Notes under the pieces: generated by a model
Told to the model about the DNA's origin: nothing
Seen by the model: the letters and a program-made list of their open reading frames with translations, nothing else
Database searches by the model: none
Source of the DNA: Anaeromyces robustus
Taxonomy: Eukaryota; Neocallimastigomycota; Neocallimastigomycetes; Neocallimastigales; Neocallimastigaceae
Assembly: GCA_002104895.1 (NCBI GenBank)
Contig: MCFG01000357.1
Span: 1-42,500 of the forward strand
Length of the DNA stretch: 42,500 nucleotides
Direction of reading: 5' to 3'
Program-made: the position numbers and the translations under genes
Shown here: positions 1 to 12,266 of the stretch, one piece after another
How positions within the stretch are numbered: the stretch's first letter is position 1
Layout: each line of letters opens with the position of its first letter

Positions 1-902
1 CCTTAAACCTATCATTTCAAATCTTAATTCAAAACTTAACCTGACTATAAATTCATTCTCTCGTTTTCTCCTTAATCGCAACATCCCATTGGTTCTTAAA
101 CGAAGAATTCTTTCTTCCTATATTATCGGTATTTTAAATTACTACTCGCCCCTTTTAGATTCTAATAAGATTAAAACCAAAAAAGCCCAATCTATATTTA
201 ATAGAGGATTATTTTGGAGTCTTGGACATAAATCTACCAATCCTAACACATGTACCTATTCCATTTCTCGCGAACTTTGGTTCATTCCCTTCTCAGCAAT
301 ATGTGCTATAGCTCAAATTCGTTGTTTCGATAAATGGGGAAAATCTTCTTGTATTATTAAAAAACTAATCACAAATATTCCTACTATGCCTTATTATTAT
401 TCATGGACTAAAGAATCTCGTACCCTAAAAAAGAAATTAAAAGGTTGTTCAAAAAAAGGAAATTATTGATAAGTATATAACTAGAGATGTGCTATCAAAA
501 AATCCAGCTAAAAGAGCTTCTATATATTTGGAATGTAAATATGGATCTTCCAAAGATATACAGGATCTTGCTTTATCATACCCTCAATACCAAATGGGGT
601 TCTTCTGGATTATGAGAATACACAGCGATTTTCAATTTAACTATAAGTTTCTACTTAAAGGTAAGTCTTCACTTGAAAACTTTCCTACTTGCTGCCCTTG
701 CTGTGGTGAAAAAACGCAAAGTTTCTCTCATTGGATATTCAATAGTAAGGCCTTTGAACAGGATAGAAATACTTTTATTAAATACAATGTTGACTTAAAC
801 TCGAAGTTCACCGAAATTAATCGAACTAACTCACTGGGATTTTCTGAGGACTTAGACGAAGATTATGAAAATAATATATATTACTTAAAAAAAAAAATTT
901 AA
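1..902 (+). pseudogene. 3' end of a non-LTR (LINE) retrotransposon reverse transcriptase, frameshifted
   Basis: The open frame runs from the window edge (frame 2) to a stop at 467-469, and continues in frame 3 from about position 441 to the stop near 900-902. The first part has the region found after the reverse-transcriptase palm in LINE ORF2, including RRILSSYIIGILNYYSPLLD and a following NRGLFWSLG-type segment. The second part has a cysteine cluster FPTCCPCCGEKTQSFSHW, matching the C-terminal zinc-knuckle of such proteins, although the last expected cysteine appears as asparagine. The shift lies in or near the A runs at 426-457. The 5' part is outside the window. Base composition is clearly richer in G+C than the flanks. 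The A tract at 1051-1083 is a plausible retroelement tail. Family membership is inferred from layout and motifs, and the clade cannot be named. It is not expected to encode a working protein as read. Confidence 0.7.
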
Positions 903-1043
903 TATTGCTAAATGACAATAACAATATCTAGTTATATGTTTATTTATACGTATTCCTCATAATTATCTATGTTAGTTTTGAAACTGAAATATTATAATAC
1001 TGATTTTTCAATAAAAAAATTTATCAAGACTTTAATGAATTAT

Positions 1044-1083
<40 letters not shown>
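903..1083 (+). mobile_element. Probable LINE 3' untranslated region and A tail
   Basis: Non-coding A/T-rich sequence links the broken reverse-transcriptase frame to an uninterrupted A run at 1051-1083. This order (ORF2 end, short 3' UTR, A tail) is typical of non-LTR retrotransposons. An (AAT)n tract follows directly. No target-site duplication can be judged because the 5' end is outside the window. Confidence 0.5.
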
Positions 1084-1085
<2 letters not shown>

Positions 1086-1477
1086 ATAATAATAATAATA
1101 ATAATAATAAGTTATGAATTAAATACAATAAAATATTGAATTTTGATAGAATCATTAAATTCTATTGTAAATTTCATTATAGTTTAGAAAATTATGTCAA
1201 TAAAATTTATAATTATTTAATTATAATATAAAGTAATTATTTTAAAAATAAAAGAAAACGTAATAAAAATGAAAAGCACAATAAATATTTACCATGTTTT
1301 TAACAAAAGACTTAAAACCTATCTCTTACAATCACAATCAATAAAATATTTGGAAAGAAAATAAATAAAAAAAAAGTACAATAAATTTATTAATAATTAT
1401 ATAATAATTTAATACAAAAATAAAATACATAAAAATAAAAAAAAAAATATTTATTGTTCAAAAAAAAAAAAAAAAAA

Positions 1478-1509
<32 letters not shown>

Positions 1510-1873
1510 GTTATGAATTAAATACAATAAAATATTGAATTTTGATAGAATCATTAAATTCTACTGTAAATTTCATTATAGTATAGAAAATTATGTCAAT
1601 GAAATTTATAATTATATAATTATAATATAAAGTAATTATTTTAAAAATAAAAGAAAACGTAATAAAAATGAAAAACACAATAATCATTTACCATGTTTTT
1701 AACAAAAAAATTTAAAACCTCTCTCTTACAATCACAATCAATAAAAAATTTGGAAAGAAAATAAATAAAAAAAAAAAAAAAAAGTACAATAAATTTATTA
1801 ATAATTATATAATAATTTAATACAAAAGTAAAATACATAAAAATAAAAAAAAATATTCATTGTTCAAAAAAAA
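1081..1873. repeat. Tandem direct duplication of about 400 bp, two copies
   Basis: Copy 1 (about 1081-1478) and copy 2 (about 1479-1873) both begin with (AAT)n, continue with GTTATGAATTAAATAC (at 1111 and 1510) and end with TTGTTCA plus an A run (1460 and 1866). The period is 399-406 bp. The copies differ by scattered substitutions and A-run lengths, so the duplication is fairly recent. No coding sequence is apparent; the 65-codon minus-strand frame inside copy 2 is low complexity. Confidence 0.9.
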
Positions 1874-2923
1874 ATAATTTTAAAATTATTAAGGAATATC
1901 TTCATTATTAGTAACATTACTGAAAATAATGCTATAAAATTTCTTATCTATGTTATGAATTTAATATTCCTTGAAATTTTTAACAAATATTATCATTGTA
2001 TATATATAATATTCAGCTCAAATACATATGAATATCTTAAGTTGTAATACCTAATTCATGTCTTAACAAACATTTACACATTTACTCTCTATTAAACAAT
2101 TCAATAAAAAAATCATGACCTTTAAAAAAGAGAATTATTATTTTTAATTTATAATTAATAATCCTTAAGCTATACATTAATTATAAAAATTAATGATATG
2201 TTATTGTTCTTTTTAAAAAGTAATACCAACAAAAAGAAAAGAATGAAATATTCAATTTAATAATAATCTAATTCAAAATAACAACAAAAATCTGTGAACT
2301 ATACCTCATTTCAAAATTTAACAAAATTTTACTTTTTTTACCACTTAAAACTAAACTTTAATTTTTTAATTTTTTAATTAAAAATATATTAGAATTTATT
2401 TACACATCATATTAAAATATATTGTTAATATATTGTAAATAAAAATTTCATATATTTATTTTTTAATAGATTTTTTTATTTGTTTTTATTTTTTATACTA
2501 TTTTTTTTTTTTTTTTAATTTACATTAATCAAATTATTCTTTAAACATAAAATAAAATGAATAATTATTTTTATTTTTATTTATATTTATTTATATTTAT
2601 TTATAATTTATTTATTTATTTTCATTATTATTTTTTTTTTATATGATAAATTTATAAATTATCTTTTATTAAATAAAATATGATTTACAAAAATTTAAAA
2701 AAAAATAAGTGGATTAATTATTATAAAAATTATTTTAATTATTTACATTTAATTTACAATAAAAATTATATATTTATATATATATAATTATTATTATCAT
2801 TATTAATTTGATAATTATGATATGTTTATTATTATTATTATTATTATCTTAATTATTTTTTGGATATATTTATGAATTGTTATTATTATTTAATGATTTT
2901 TTAATTATTATAAGTTATAAAAT
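1874..2923. other. Intergenic A/T-rich DNA, no gene seen
   Basis: This stretch consists of A/T runs, short ATTT and ATT repeats and scattered stop codons in all frames. It must contain the 3' end of the ankyrin gene transcript (minus strand), but no distinct terminator can be named. No RNA gene or conserved coding exon was recognised. Confidence 0.6.
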
Positions 2924-5005
2924 TTATTCTAATTTTTCAACAGTGGCACCATGTTCTATTAAATATTGAACAATTTCAATATTATTATTTTGAGATGCAT
3001 AGTGTAATGCTGAATTACCTTTATTATCTTTTTCATTAATATTAATGCCATTTTTAATAATTTCTTTTACAATATCAAAATGACCATTTTTAGAAGCAAA
3101 TAAAAGTGCATTCCATCCACTAATACTTTTTTCATGAATATTTGCTTGTTTTTCAAGTAAATATTTAACAATTTCTTTTTGACCAGTTTGAGCAGCATAC
3201 ATTAATACTGTCCATCCATATCTATTTTTTGCATTTATATTTGCACCATGTTCAATAAGACTTTTGACAACATCAAAATATTTCTTTTCAAAAGCTGTAA
3301 TTAAAACTGGATTACCAAAACGATCATTTTCATTTGGATTTGCTCCATATTCTATAAGATTAATAGCAATTTCTATATCACCATTTTCCAAAGCCATTAA
3401 AAGAGCAGATTTACCATATTTATTTTTAATATTTACATTGGCACCAATATGAATTAAATAATTGGTGGCTTGTATACATCTTTTTTCTAAAAAGTTTGTT
3501 AATGGGGTATAACCACAATCATCAATTTCATTAATACTAGCACCTTTTTCAATAAACCATTGAGCTACTTCTAAATTACCATTAAGAGAAGCTAATAATA
3601 AAGCAGACCAACCTTTATAATTCTTAATATTGACATTAGCTCCATGATCTAATAAATATTTTACAATTGAAAAATTATTACTTAAATAGGCTAACATTAA
3701 TGCGGTATTACCTTTCATATTCTTTTCGTTAACATCTGCACCTTGTTCAATTAAGGTATGAACCATTTCTTCACGACCTAATTCAACAGCATATAAAAAT
3801 GCAGAATAATTTTGATAAGTTTTTAAATGAATATTGGCCTTTTCTTGGATTAAATAATTAAATATATCCAATCTATTGTTTTTAACAGCTGTAATTAAAG
3901 CAGTAGTACCATTTTTAGTTTTTTCATTAATATTAGCTCCGGATTGAACAAGGAATTTTACTAATTCTATATCAATTTCTTTATTTTGAATAGAATAAAT
4001 TAAAGCGGTAGAACCATCTTTACTCTTATCATTAACTCTTGCTTTTGATTGAATTAATGATTTTATAATATTGATATGATTAGCTTCGGCAGCATACATT
4101 AAAGCAGTTTTACCATTTACATCTCTACCATTTATATAAAGTTCCTTTTCCATTTGAAGTAAATAATCCACAATTGATTGATGACCTTCCTTAGATGCCA
4201 TCATAAGAGCAGAAAAGTTATACCAATTTTTATCATTAATATTGGCTCCCTTTTTAATTAAATATTTAACCATAGGTAAATGATTTTTTTCAATAGTTTT
4301 TAATAATAAACTATAATCATTACATCTATCGAATATTTTTTTGTTGGTATTATATGTTAAAAGAGTTTTTAAAATTTCAAGATTACCATTTTCAATTGCT
4401 TTATGGAACATAGCACAATTTATTTGAATTTTTTGTTTTTCCATTAATAGAAGAGTTTCTAAATTTTCGATACTTATTTTGATATTATTTTCCTTCATTT
4501 TAATAAAGGATAAAATAATATCATTATTATAAATAGTTTTATTAAAAATTATTTTAACAAATTTTTCATTATTTTTTTCAATGGCTCTTTCGGCAAAGGT
4601 TTTACCTTCAGAATCTTTATAATTGATATTAATATGATTTTTTAAAAGAAAATTTAAGGTCAAACTATCTAATTTATCATTATTATAAAGATAAAATAAA
4701 ATATTTTCACCCTTTTTATTACAAAAGTTGATATTAGCTTTATGACGTAAAAGAATATCAACAACAGACCAATTTTTATTTTCAATAGCAACAAAAAGAG
4801 GAATTTGACCATTTTCAAGTTCATAATTTACAGTTTTATATTCGTTAATAATAAATTTAAGAACTTGTTTTGAAATATTTGTTTCAATAGCATATATTAA
4901 TAAGTCAGAAATATCACCATATTTAACTTCATTAATATTTTTTAAATTATTAAACTTGAACAATTTAAGTTGTTCAATACTAACTGAAGTCTTTAATCTT
5001 TCCAT
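2924..5005 (-). CDS. Ankyrin-repeat protein, 693 residues, intronless
   Basis: The frame is uninterrupted and starts at an ATG preceded by an A-rich leader (5005). About 18 ankyrin repeats of ~33 residues fill the protein from near residue 65 to the C-terminus. They show the signature G-x-(T/S)-A-L-x-x-A and the closing G-A-N-(I/V)-N; the clearest lie in the last two thirds, for example GKTALMYAA and GANVNIKN. Repeats 2-4 near the N-terminus are degenerate, and residues 1-60 have no repeat signature. No signal peptide, transmembrane segment, kinase, F-box, SOCS or other catalytic domain is visible. Ankyrin solenoids bind partner proteins, so the role is probably scaffolding or recognition, but the partner cannot be inferred. 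An ankyrin relic at 31693-31815 shows the family has other members or remnants nearby. The lack of introns contrasts with the spliced conserved genes in this window. Confidence 0.93.
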   Translation of the reverse strand: MERLKTSVSIEQLKLFKFNNLKNINEVKYGDISDLLIYAIETNISKQVLKFIINEYKTVNYELENGQIPLFVAIENKNWSVVDILLRHKANINFCNKKGENILFYLYNNDKLDSLTLNFLLKNHININYKDSEGKTFAERAIEKNNEKFVKIIFNKTIYNNDIILSFIKMKENNIKISIENLETLLLMEKQKIQINCAMFHKAIENGNLEILKTLLTYNTNKKIFDRCNDYSLLLKTIEKNHLPMVKYLIKKGANINDKNWYNFSALMMASKEGHQSIVDYLLQMEKELYINGRDVNGKTALMYAAEANHINIIKSLIQSKARVNDKSKDGSTALIYSIQNKEIDIELVKFLVQSGANINEKTKNGTTALITAVKNNRLDIFNYLIQEKANIHLKTYQNYSAFLYAVELGREEMVHTLIEQGADVNEKNMKGNTALMLAYLSNNFSIVKYLLDHGANVNIKNYKGWSALLLASLNGNLEVAQWFIEKGASINEIDDCGYTPLTNFLEKRCIQATNYLIHIGANVNIKNKYGKSALLMALENGDIEIAINLIEYGANPNENDRFGNPVLITAFEKKYFDVVKSLIEHGANINAKNRYGWTVLMYAAQTGQKEIVKYLLEKQANIHEKSISGWNALLFASKNGHFDIVKEIIKNGININEKDNKGNSALHYASQNNNIEIVQYLIEHGATVEKLE

Positions 5006-6134
5006 TTTTTTTTTTTTTCTTTATTACTAAATTACTATAATTTCTTTCTTTCTACAAAAGTATATATATATATATATTTTTAGGTTAAAAAATTAAAATT
5101 AATTTCTAATAAATTGATTTCAATGTGTAAGTTTACTTATTAATTTTATTAATTTTGAATTATTATTATTATTATTGTTATTACTGAAATTATTATTCGA
5201 ATGTTTAAAAATATTTATCATCGTTTGGTTAATATTTATTACTTTTATATTATTTATCTTAAATTAATATTATTTATAAAATAATATGTGTAAAATAACA
5301 ACAAAAATATTTTATAATAATATTAAAATTTTTTAAATATGACAATAACAAAAGTTTACTATTTTGTCTATTAATATATATTTTTTTTAAATATAAATTT
5401 TTTAATTATTTATGAAGAATGTAATTGTTTAAAAGAATTTACGACTTTATATATAATTTTTTTTTTTTTAAGTTTTACAGAAATATGAAATAAAAGGGTA
5501 CAATTAAATATTAGTTTCAAGTTGAAAAATAAACTAATTCTTTTGATACAAGTTAAAATAAAATAACTTTTTTACTTTCAAATATTTTACTTTGCTTTCA
5601 ACAAAAATTATTAAACAAAAAAAAAATTAATTAACTAAGAATGATTTTTTTTGGAAATGATTTTATTCTTTATATATAAAAATTTTTACTATTTTAGTAT
5701 TAATTATTATTTAATAATTTTAACATTTTAATATTTTAATTTAATATAAAAAATGTTTAAAAGTTTATTTTTTTTTTTTTTTTTTTTTTTTTTATTTTAT
5801 TTTTAATTTGAAAAAATTGTATTATATAACATATTAAAACTGTATTTACAATATATTAATAAAAGTAAATACAAACTGTCATAATATGGTGAAATTGCGT
5901 TAATAAAAAAATAAGAAAAATATCAAAAAATATTTAAAAAAATTTTCTGATTTTATAAATAAATTGACTATTTATAATAATATATTATAATTTATTGTAT
6001 ATATTTATTATAATATATTGTAATATATTTTGTTTAAATAATGAATTGTATTTATTATATTTTTTGTATATAATTTTTAATAAAAAATGAAGCATGAGAA
6101 GAATCATAAATAATTGTTAAAATAAATAAATAAA

Positions 6135-6172
6135 TAATAATTAAATAAATAATTTACTATTAAAGTAAACGA
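6135..6172 (+). repeat. Dispersed ~37 bp repeat, copy 1 (copy 2 at 9433-9471)
   Basis: Both copies read AATAATTAAATAAATAAT followed by (T/A)ACTAT(T/A)AAAGTAAACGA, with two or three mismatches. They are 3.3 kb apart in the same orientation, and the AGTAAACGA end is not simple repeat. They could be ends of small mobile elements or a shared regulatory motif. Confidence 0.5.
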
Positions 6173-6420
6173 ACATATAATTAAATAAGTAGATAAATAA
6201 ATGATTTAAATTAAACTTTCAAATTATATTTAAAATAATATTGAATATATTAATAATATATTTATAATATATATTATAATCATATGTTCTTATTGAAATT
6301 TAATATAATATTATAATAATAAATGATTTTTAAATAATAATTAGTTTATGATTTTCTAATAATTTACTGATGAAAAGCAAACAAATTTTAACATAAATTT
6401 TTGAAATATTATTTAATATT

Positions 6421-6520
6421 CGGCCAATAAATTATTTTGCTCATGTATTGTATCATGTATCATCCAATAATATTATAAAAATATTTCACCATTTTATGGT
6501 AAAAAAGTATATAAAAGAAA
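6421..6520 (+). promoter_or_regulatory. CCAAT/TATA promoter-like island without an adjacent ORF
   Basis: Two CCAAT pentamers (6424-6428 and 6464-6468) lie upstream of a TATA-like GTATATAAAAG (6507-6517), in plus-strand order and at plausible spacing. The island is richer in G+C than its surroundings. No coding frame follows within 3 kb; the nearest ATGs give only a few codons. It may drive a non-coding transcript or be a relic. The call rests on short motifs in A/T-rich DNA and is tentative. Confidence 0.3.
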
Positions 6521-7162
6521 TGAATGTTAAAATGAGTTAATCTTGTACCAACAATAATATATTGGATTATTAAGCCAACAAAATCAATATCATTGTTGTT
6601 AACAACAAATTTAATAAAAAAATATTTTTATTAATATCAACTTTAAAATAAATAAATAAATAAATATATAAATAAATAAATTAATTAATAAAATATAAAT
6701 AAATATAAATTAATTAAATAAATTAATAAAAATTAAAAGATTGTTGGTAACCTGAAATTAACGTCTCTTATTGTATTTCAAGTACCTTTTTTTTTTTTTA
6801 AAGTTTTACTTTTTGTTGTTATAAAAAATGAAGTTCCATTCAATATCAATTAAAAATACAAATACAGAAACAAAACAAAACAAATAAAGAACCATCAAAA
6901 AAAAAAAAAAAAGTTCTTTTTTAATTGAATTTAATAAGTTTAAATAAATAAAATTAATTTTATTTTATAATAACCTTGTTTATATTTTCATTTCTTGATA
7001 TCTATTCTGTTACTTGGATTATATTTTCTTATAATAATATAAGGAATATTTAATAATTAATATACAGTATTAAAAATTATTGTATATATTTACATTTATT
7101 TTAAAATTCCTTATAAATAAGGAATTTTGAAATATATTATTGAAAAAATAATGCTTAACATG

Positions 7163-7194
<32 letters not shown>

Positions 7195-10100
7195 AAAAAG
7201 ATAAAAATATATAAATATAAATATAATTTTAATTATTTCTTCTTTTTTCTTTTATTTTTATTTATTTATTTATTTATTTAATATTAAATTAATTTTTTAC
7301 ATTTTAGCATAACATGATTTTTTATATAAATAAATAAAGAAAATTCTTTATCTTTTTATTTTATATAAGATAAATTTAATATTTTTATTGTTGGTTAAAC
7401 TTTATAAATAACTACTAAATTTTATTTTATAGATGATAAAATTTTATTCTAATAATAAGAATATTTTATATATTTTATACATTTGATATTTGATAATAAT
7501 TAAATATATTTAAAAATAAAGTATAAATTATAGTAAAATAAAATTAATGATAATAATAATTCAGTCTATTAATAATTCTATTAATATTATATATTCAGAG
7601 TTTTTTATGTTATGTATAAACTTTTTATTATTATATAATATTTATTTACTTGTATCTTCAACTTTGGTTGAGTATTATAATTTATCCTAACTTAGAACTA
7701 ATAATCATAATATAAATTTATTCACTTCAAAGAAAAGAACTAATAATAATATATATTTATTCACTTAAAAGAAATAGAAACTTGTTTTATCAATACTTAA
7801 AACACCTTCTATGTTTTTAAAACGTATATTAAAAATTTTATTCTTTTAAACATAAAGTTTAAATTTTTATTTAACAATTATATTTATAATATATTATTTA
7901 ATTAATTTAATTAATGGTAAATGTAGTATTAAATATTAATCATTATTATGATTAATATATATGAAAAATAAAAAAAAAAAAAAAATCATTACTTTTTAAA
8001 TTCTCTTGTTTTTTTTTTTTTTTTGTTTTTGTTTTTTGCTTTTTTGTTTTTTTATTTTTTTTTTTTTTTATTTTTGTCTTTTTTTTACTACTGTTTTATT
8101 TTGTTTTTGTTTTTGTTTTTTTGTTTTTTTGTTTTTGTTTTTGTTTTTTTGTTTTTTTGTTTTTGTTTTTTTCTAACTTTTTCAATAGAAATAAAGTTCC
8201 AATATTAAACTATATATCATTTATTATTAAAATGATATTCTAAAATAGTTTTATTAGTAAAATAAATATTTCTTCTTTTAATATCTTATTTTTTTTTATT
8301 TCTTTAGTAATATAAATTGATAACTTCATTATCTCTAAAATTTTAATTATCAGTTTTTAATATTGAAAATATATATATAATATTATGACTATCTTCAATA
8401 AGACATATCATAATTTATATTAATATTTAACTTTTTTATATGCAATACAATTATATATATATATTATATGTATTTATACCGTTACAATATTAATAAAATA
8501 ATACTATATATTTTATGTATATATATTACAGTAATATAACACTTATTATTACATATTAATAATGTCTTAAAAAATAATAATATGATAATATAATAAGTAA
8601 TTTGGTTACATTATTTATTATATATATATTTATATTATATATAATATACATCTTTGTATGATTGATTCTTAAAAATCGATTATTAATAAAAAAAAACACC
8701 CCCTTTTCGATAAATAAAAAAGTTTTAAAACTAACTATGGTATATACTATGTTTAATGTTTGCAAATCTATTATTAATTAATGAAATTACAAATAAAGTC
8801 TTTATAAATATAATAATAACATTATTACTCAATAATAATAATGAATACAAATAAAGAATCAATAATATTTTATTATTTCTGTATAATTACATTTTAAAAA
8901 AAATTATTTAATTGTATTTTTTTTTTTTTTTTATTTTTTTATTTTCTTTTTACATATTCTTTTTACTTCTTTCTCAATTTTAATTCATTAAATCAATAAT
9001 ATCTTCATCTACATGTATATATTTCATAATTTATAACTCAACATTTTAAATATAAAAAAAAAAATAACCATTCTTGAAATATATATAATATTGAGTTATT
9101 TTGATATAATACCACAATATAAATATATAATATGTAATATATAATAATAATTATAACTTATATAATTATGAAACATAGAATAATACAATTTTCTCAAAAA
9201 TATATAATTAATATATACATGTATATATTATTTCTGTTATTTTACATCAATACATTTTTTTTTAATATTTAATTTTTGTATATTTTGACTTAAAATATAT
9301 GTTATAATAAAAAAATAATAATAATATTGATATTAATATTGATGATGATTTTTCAGCCTTATATTATCTGAACATATATTATAATAGTACAATTTTTATT
9401 TAATTATTATTTCTTTATGTAGTAATAAAAAAAATAATAATTAAATAAATAATTAACTATAAAAGTAAACGATTTTTATTTTTATTTTTTATATATTAGA
9501 GTAATAATAACAATAAAATATATAAACATCTATTATTAATAATATAACATAATATTTAAAATAATATGATTTCATATTATAAATATTGTCATCAATATTG
9601 ACATTAATATTACTTTTATAATTTTATTATAAATTTTTAAAAATTACTTATAAATTAAGAAAAAAATTAGATTAATTATATTTTAAAATTCTGCTTATTT
9701 TTAAATTTTTCTGACCAATAACTTTGATGAATTAATTATATTATTTGTTTATTAAAAAAATATATATATATTTATATCTAAAAAATTGTTTATTAAAAAA
9801 TTATAGAATTTATCCATCACAGAGAAGGTAATAATTATATAATAGTTTTTGAAAATTATATAAATTAATAATATAATAAAAATTAAAAGATATTTTAAAA
9901 TAATTGATATAATAATATTTTATTAATAAAATTTACATTATTACTAATAAATCTTTATATTTATATATTTATATTATTATTTTTTGTATATATTCAAAAA
10001 ATATTTATATTATTATATACAAAAATCTTAATCAATAATAATAAAAATAATTCACTTTTTTATTAATTAATCATTTATTGGCTTTTAATATAACCACATA

Positions 10101-10229
10101 TGAAAAATTATCCGTTGTTATTTATATATACATATATAAATTTATTTTCAAATTAAAATAACAAAATTCATAATAAAAATTCAAACAATATAATTATATC
10201 AATAAATGGATAGGATATAAATTACGAAA

Positions 10230-10239
10230 ATGATATATA
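10230..10239 (+). other. Candidate first exon of the TRAPPC1/Bet5 gene
   Basis: The main exon of the gene (10806) enters in phase and needs an initiator of about four residues ending with one extra base. ATGATATATA followed by GTAAAT at 10240 supplies Met-Ile-Tyr plus the first base of an Asn codon. This resembles the N-terminal strand of Bet5/TRAPPC1, one residue shorter. The implied intron is about 566 bp, longer than the others. No other upstream ATG gave both a matching frame and a GT donor, but chance matches are easy in this sequence. Confidence 0.35.
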
Positions 10240-10805
10240 GTAAATATTATGTATTTCCTTGTTTAATTGTTTAAATATTTTTATACTATTATGATAAAAT
10301 CTATAAAATTATTTTAATGATATTATATATATGATTAAATATTATAAATACTATTTTTAAATTTCATCATAATAAAAAGTATTGAAATTTCATAAAATAA
10401 ACAACAGTAAACAATAAATAAATAAATAAGAGAAAAGGATAAAAAAAAAAGAAAGAAAGAAAAGAAATAAACATAAATGTGTCAAATTTAATATAATAAA
10501 GAAATAGAAATAAATAAAAAAATATTATATTATTATTAATCCTTATAATTTTTATATCTGGATAAAGAAATTTGAAATTAACAATGAAATCAAATCAATG
10601 GAGAATTAGAAATTATTAAAAATTAAAAATGTATAAATATAAAACAAATGAATTATAAATGATGAATGAATTATTATTATATCATATGTTCATTATATAT
10701 ACAAATATATATGAAAACAATTCCCTCTTATTATATTTATTATAAAAAAAAAAATTCAAAATATTTAACAATTAACATTTAAAATTATTATTAATTTATA
10801 AACAG

Positions 10806-11117
10806 ATTTCTATTTATTTAATCGCCATTGTAATTGTATTTACTATGCCAATTGGCAAAATGAAAAAGATGATGAAAATTTAAATACTAAAAATAATGAT
10901 ATGAAATGGGAAGAAGAAGCAAAATTAGTATATGGTGTTGTATATTCATTAAGAAACTTATGTAGAAAATTATCCAGTGTAAAGTATGTATTTTAATATA
11001 ATAAATTTTAAATAATAAATAGACATTTATTTATTATTTTTATGTTTTTTCCTTTATATTATTATTATAAGTATAAAATAATCAGCCAATTATTAAATAA
11101 TATTTATCAATATTTTA

Positions 11118-11185
<68 letters not shown>

Positions 11186-11365
11186 ATTAACAGTGGTGTA
11201 CCAGAAAAGTCTGAAAAAGATGATGATAAAATAGATGAAGATAGAGGTTTTCTTTCCTATAAAACTAATTCTTATAAAGTAATATAAAACTTATTATATA
11301 TTTTTAAATATATTATATTATTATACGCATTATTATATCTATTAAATTATATATATTTATATTTA

Positions 11366-11411
<46 letters not shown>

Positions 11412-11703
11412 CATTATTATTACTATAATATTATTATATTATTATTATAAAAATTATTATTATTATTATTATTATTATTACAATTATTAGTTACATTACT
11501 ATGAAACTGCTTCAGGATTAAAGTTTGTTGTATGTTCTGATCCACGTACACCAAACCTTCAAGATATGCTTCATCAAATTTATAGAGATATTTATGTTGA
11601 ATACGTTGTTAAAAATCCATTATATCATTCTGATAATGATTATATTAATAATACATTATTCAAAAATAAATTACACGAATTTATTAAAAGTCAATCAAAA
11701 TAA
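10806..11703 (+). CDS. BET5: TRAPP complex subunit 1 (Bet5) homologue, spliced
   Basis: Three exons are clear: 10806-10983, 11194-11278 and 11491-11703. Introns begin GTATGT and GTAATA and end AG, and phases agree. With the candidate first exon at 10230-10239 the protein is about 161 residues, close to yeast Bet5 (159) and human TRAPPC1 (145). The family signature is strong: FNRHCNCIYY near the N-terminus matches the fungal DRHCNC motif, EEEAKLVYGVVYSLRNL matches the following helix, and YYETASGLKFV leads to IYVEYVVKNPL. Bet5 is a longin-fold core subunit of the TRAPP tethering complexes, which act as nucleotide exchange factor for Ypt1/Rab1 in ER-Golgi traffic. Intron 2 carries a pure (ATT)n tract at about 11118-11184. 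The reading frames at 11042 and 11525 that overlap these exons are incidental. The start codon is the only uncertain part. Confidence 0.9.
11118..11184. repeat. (ATT)n microsatellite inside a TRAPPC1 intron
   Basis: More than 20 ATT units run almost to the acceptor at 11192-11193. They occupy the place where a pyrimidine tract would be expected. Shorter (ATT)n tracts at 11368-11403 and 11456-11479 lie in the next intron. Confidence 0.9.
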
Positions 11704-12174
11704 ATAATGAAGTTATTAATATAATTAATAAAAGAAAAATTTTATATATTTCTTTTTTTTTTTTTTTAATTTTCACATATATCTAATAGAAATTATTGAA
11801 AAAAAAAATATCAATAACTATAATTATTAATCATCAATAACATATGTAAATAAAATTAAAAATAAAAAAAATAATAATAATACTAAAATAGAAATAAAAA
11901 AAAAATTACAAATAAAAATAATATCCATAATAAAATAAAAATTGAAATAAATAAAACATATTCAAAAAATTAAAACACAATAAAATAAATTATAAAAATA
12001 AAAATAAAAAAAATAAAAAGATAGTAAATATTCTAATAATTATTATGAATTATTATAGATATTATGTGTGATAATAATTATTATATAATTATTATAAATA
12101 TTATTATTAATAAAAGTTATATAATAATAATAATTATAATACAATAAAAATAATTAAATTATTACTATTATATA

Positions 12175-12175
<1 letters not shown>

Positions 12176-12259
<84 letters not shown>

Positions 12260-12266
12260 ATTATTA

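Larger units (their letters stand above)
5006..10229. other. 5.2 kb gene-poor intergenic region
   Basis: The region is almost pure A/T, with long T runs (5770-5793, 7165-7187, 8010-8172) and many stops in every frame. The leader and promoter of the ankyrin gene must lie at its left edge; a TATA-like (TA)n tract sits at about 5059-5078. The T-rich frame at 8023-8208 is low complexity. A tandem pair of about 42 bp occurs at 7696-7775 (GAACTAATAAT...TTTATTCACTT). A ~37 bp near-identical pair occurs at 6135-6172 and 9433-9471. Only the island at 6420-6750 looks functional; it is listed separately. Confidence 0.6.

Noticed and set aside
3264-3452. Plus-strand frame opposite the ankyrin gene
   Set aside because: Antisense shadow of the repetitive ankyrin coding sequence.
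8023-8208. Plus-strand frame rich in Phe and Leu
   Set aside because: It is a translated T-rich (TTTTTG)n tract. Low complexity, no flanking gene structure.
11042-11287. Plus-strand 81-codon frame with an Ile run
   Set aside because: The Ile run is intron (ATT)n; only its last part is TRAPPC1 exon 3.
11525-11707. Plus-strand 60-codon frame
   Set aside because: It overlaps TRAPPC1 exon 4 in another frame; the exon frame carries the conserved sequence.
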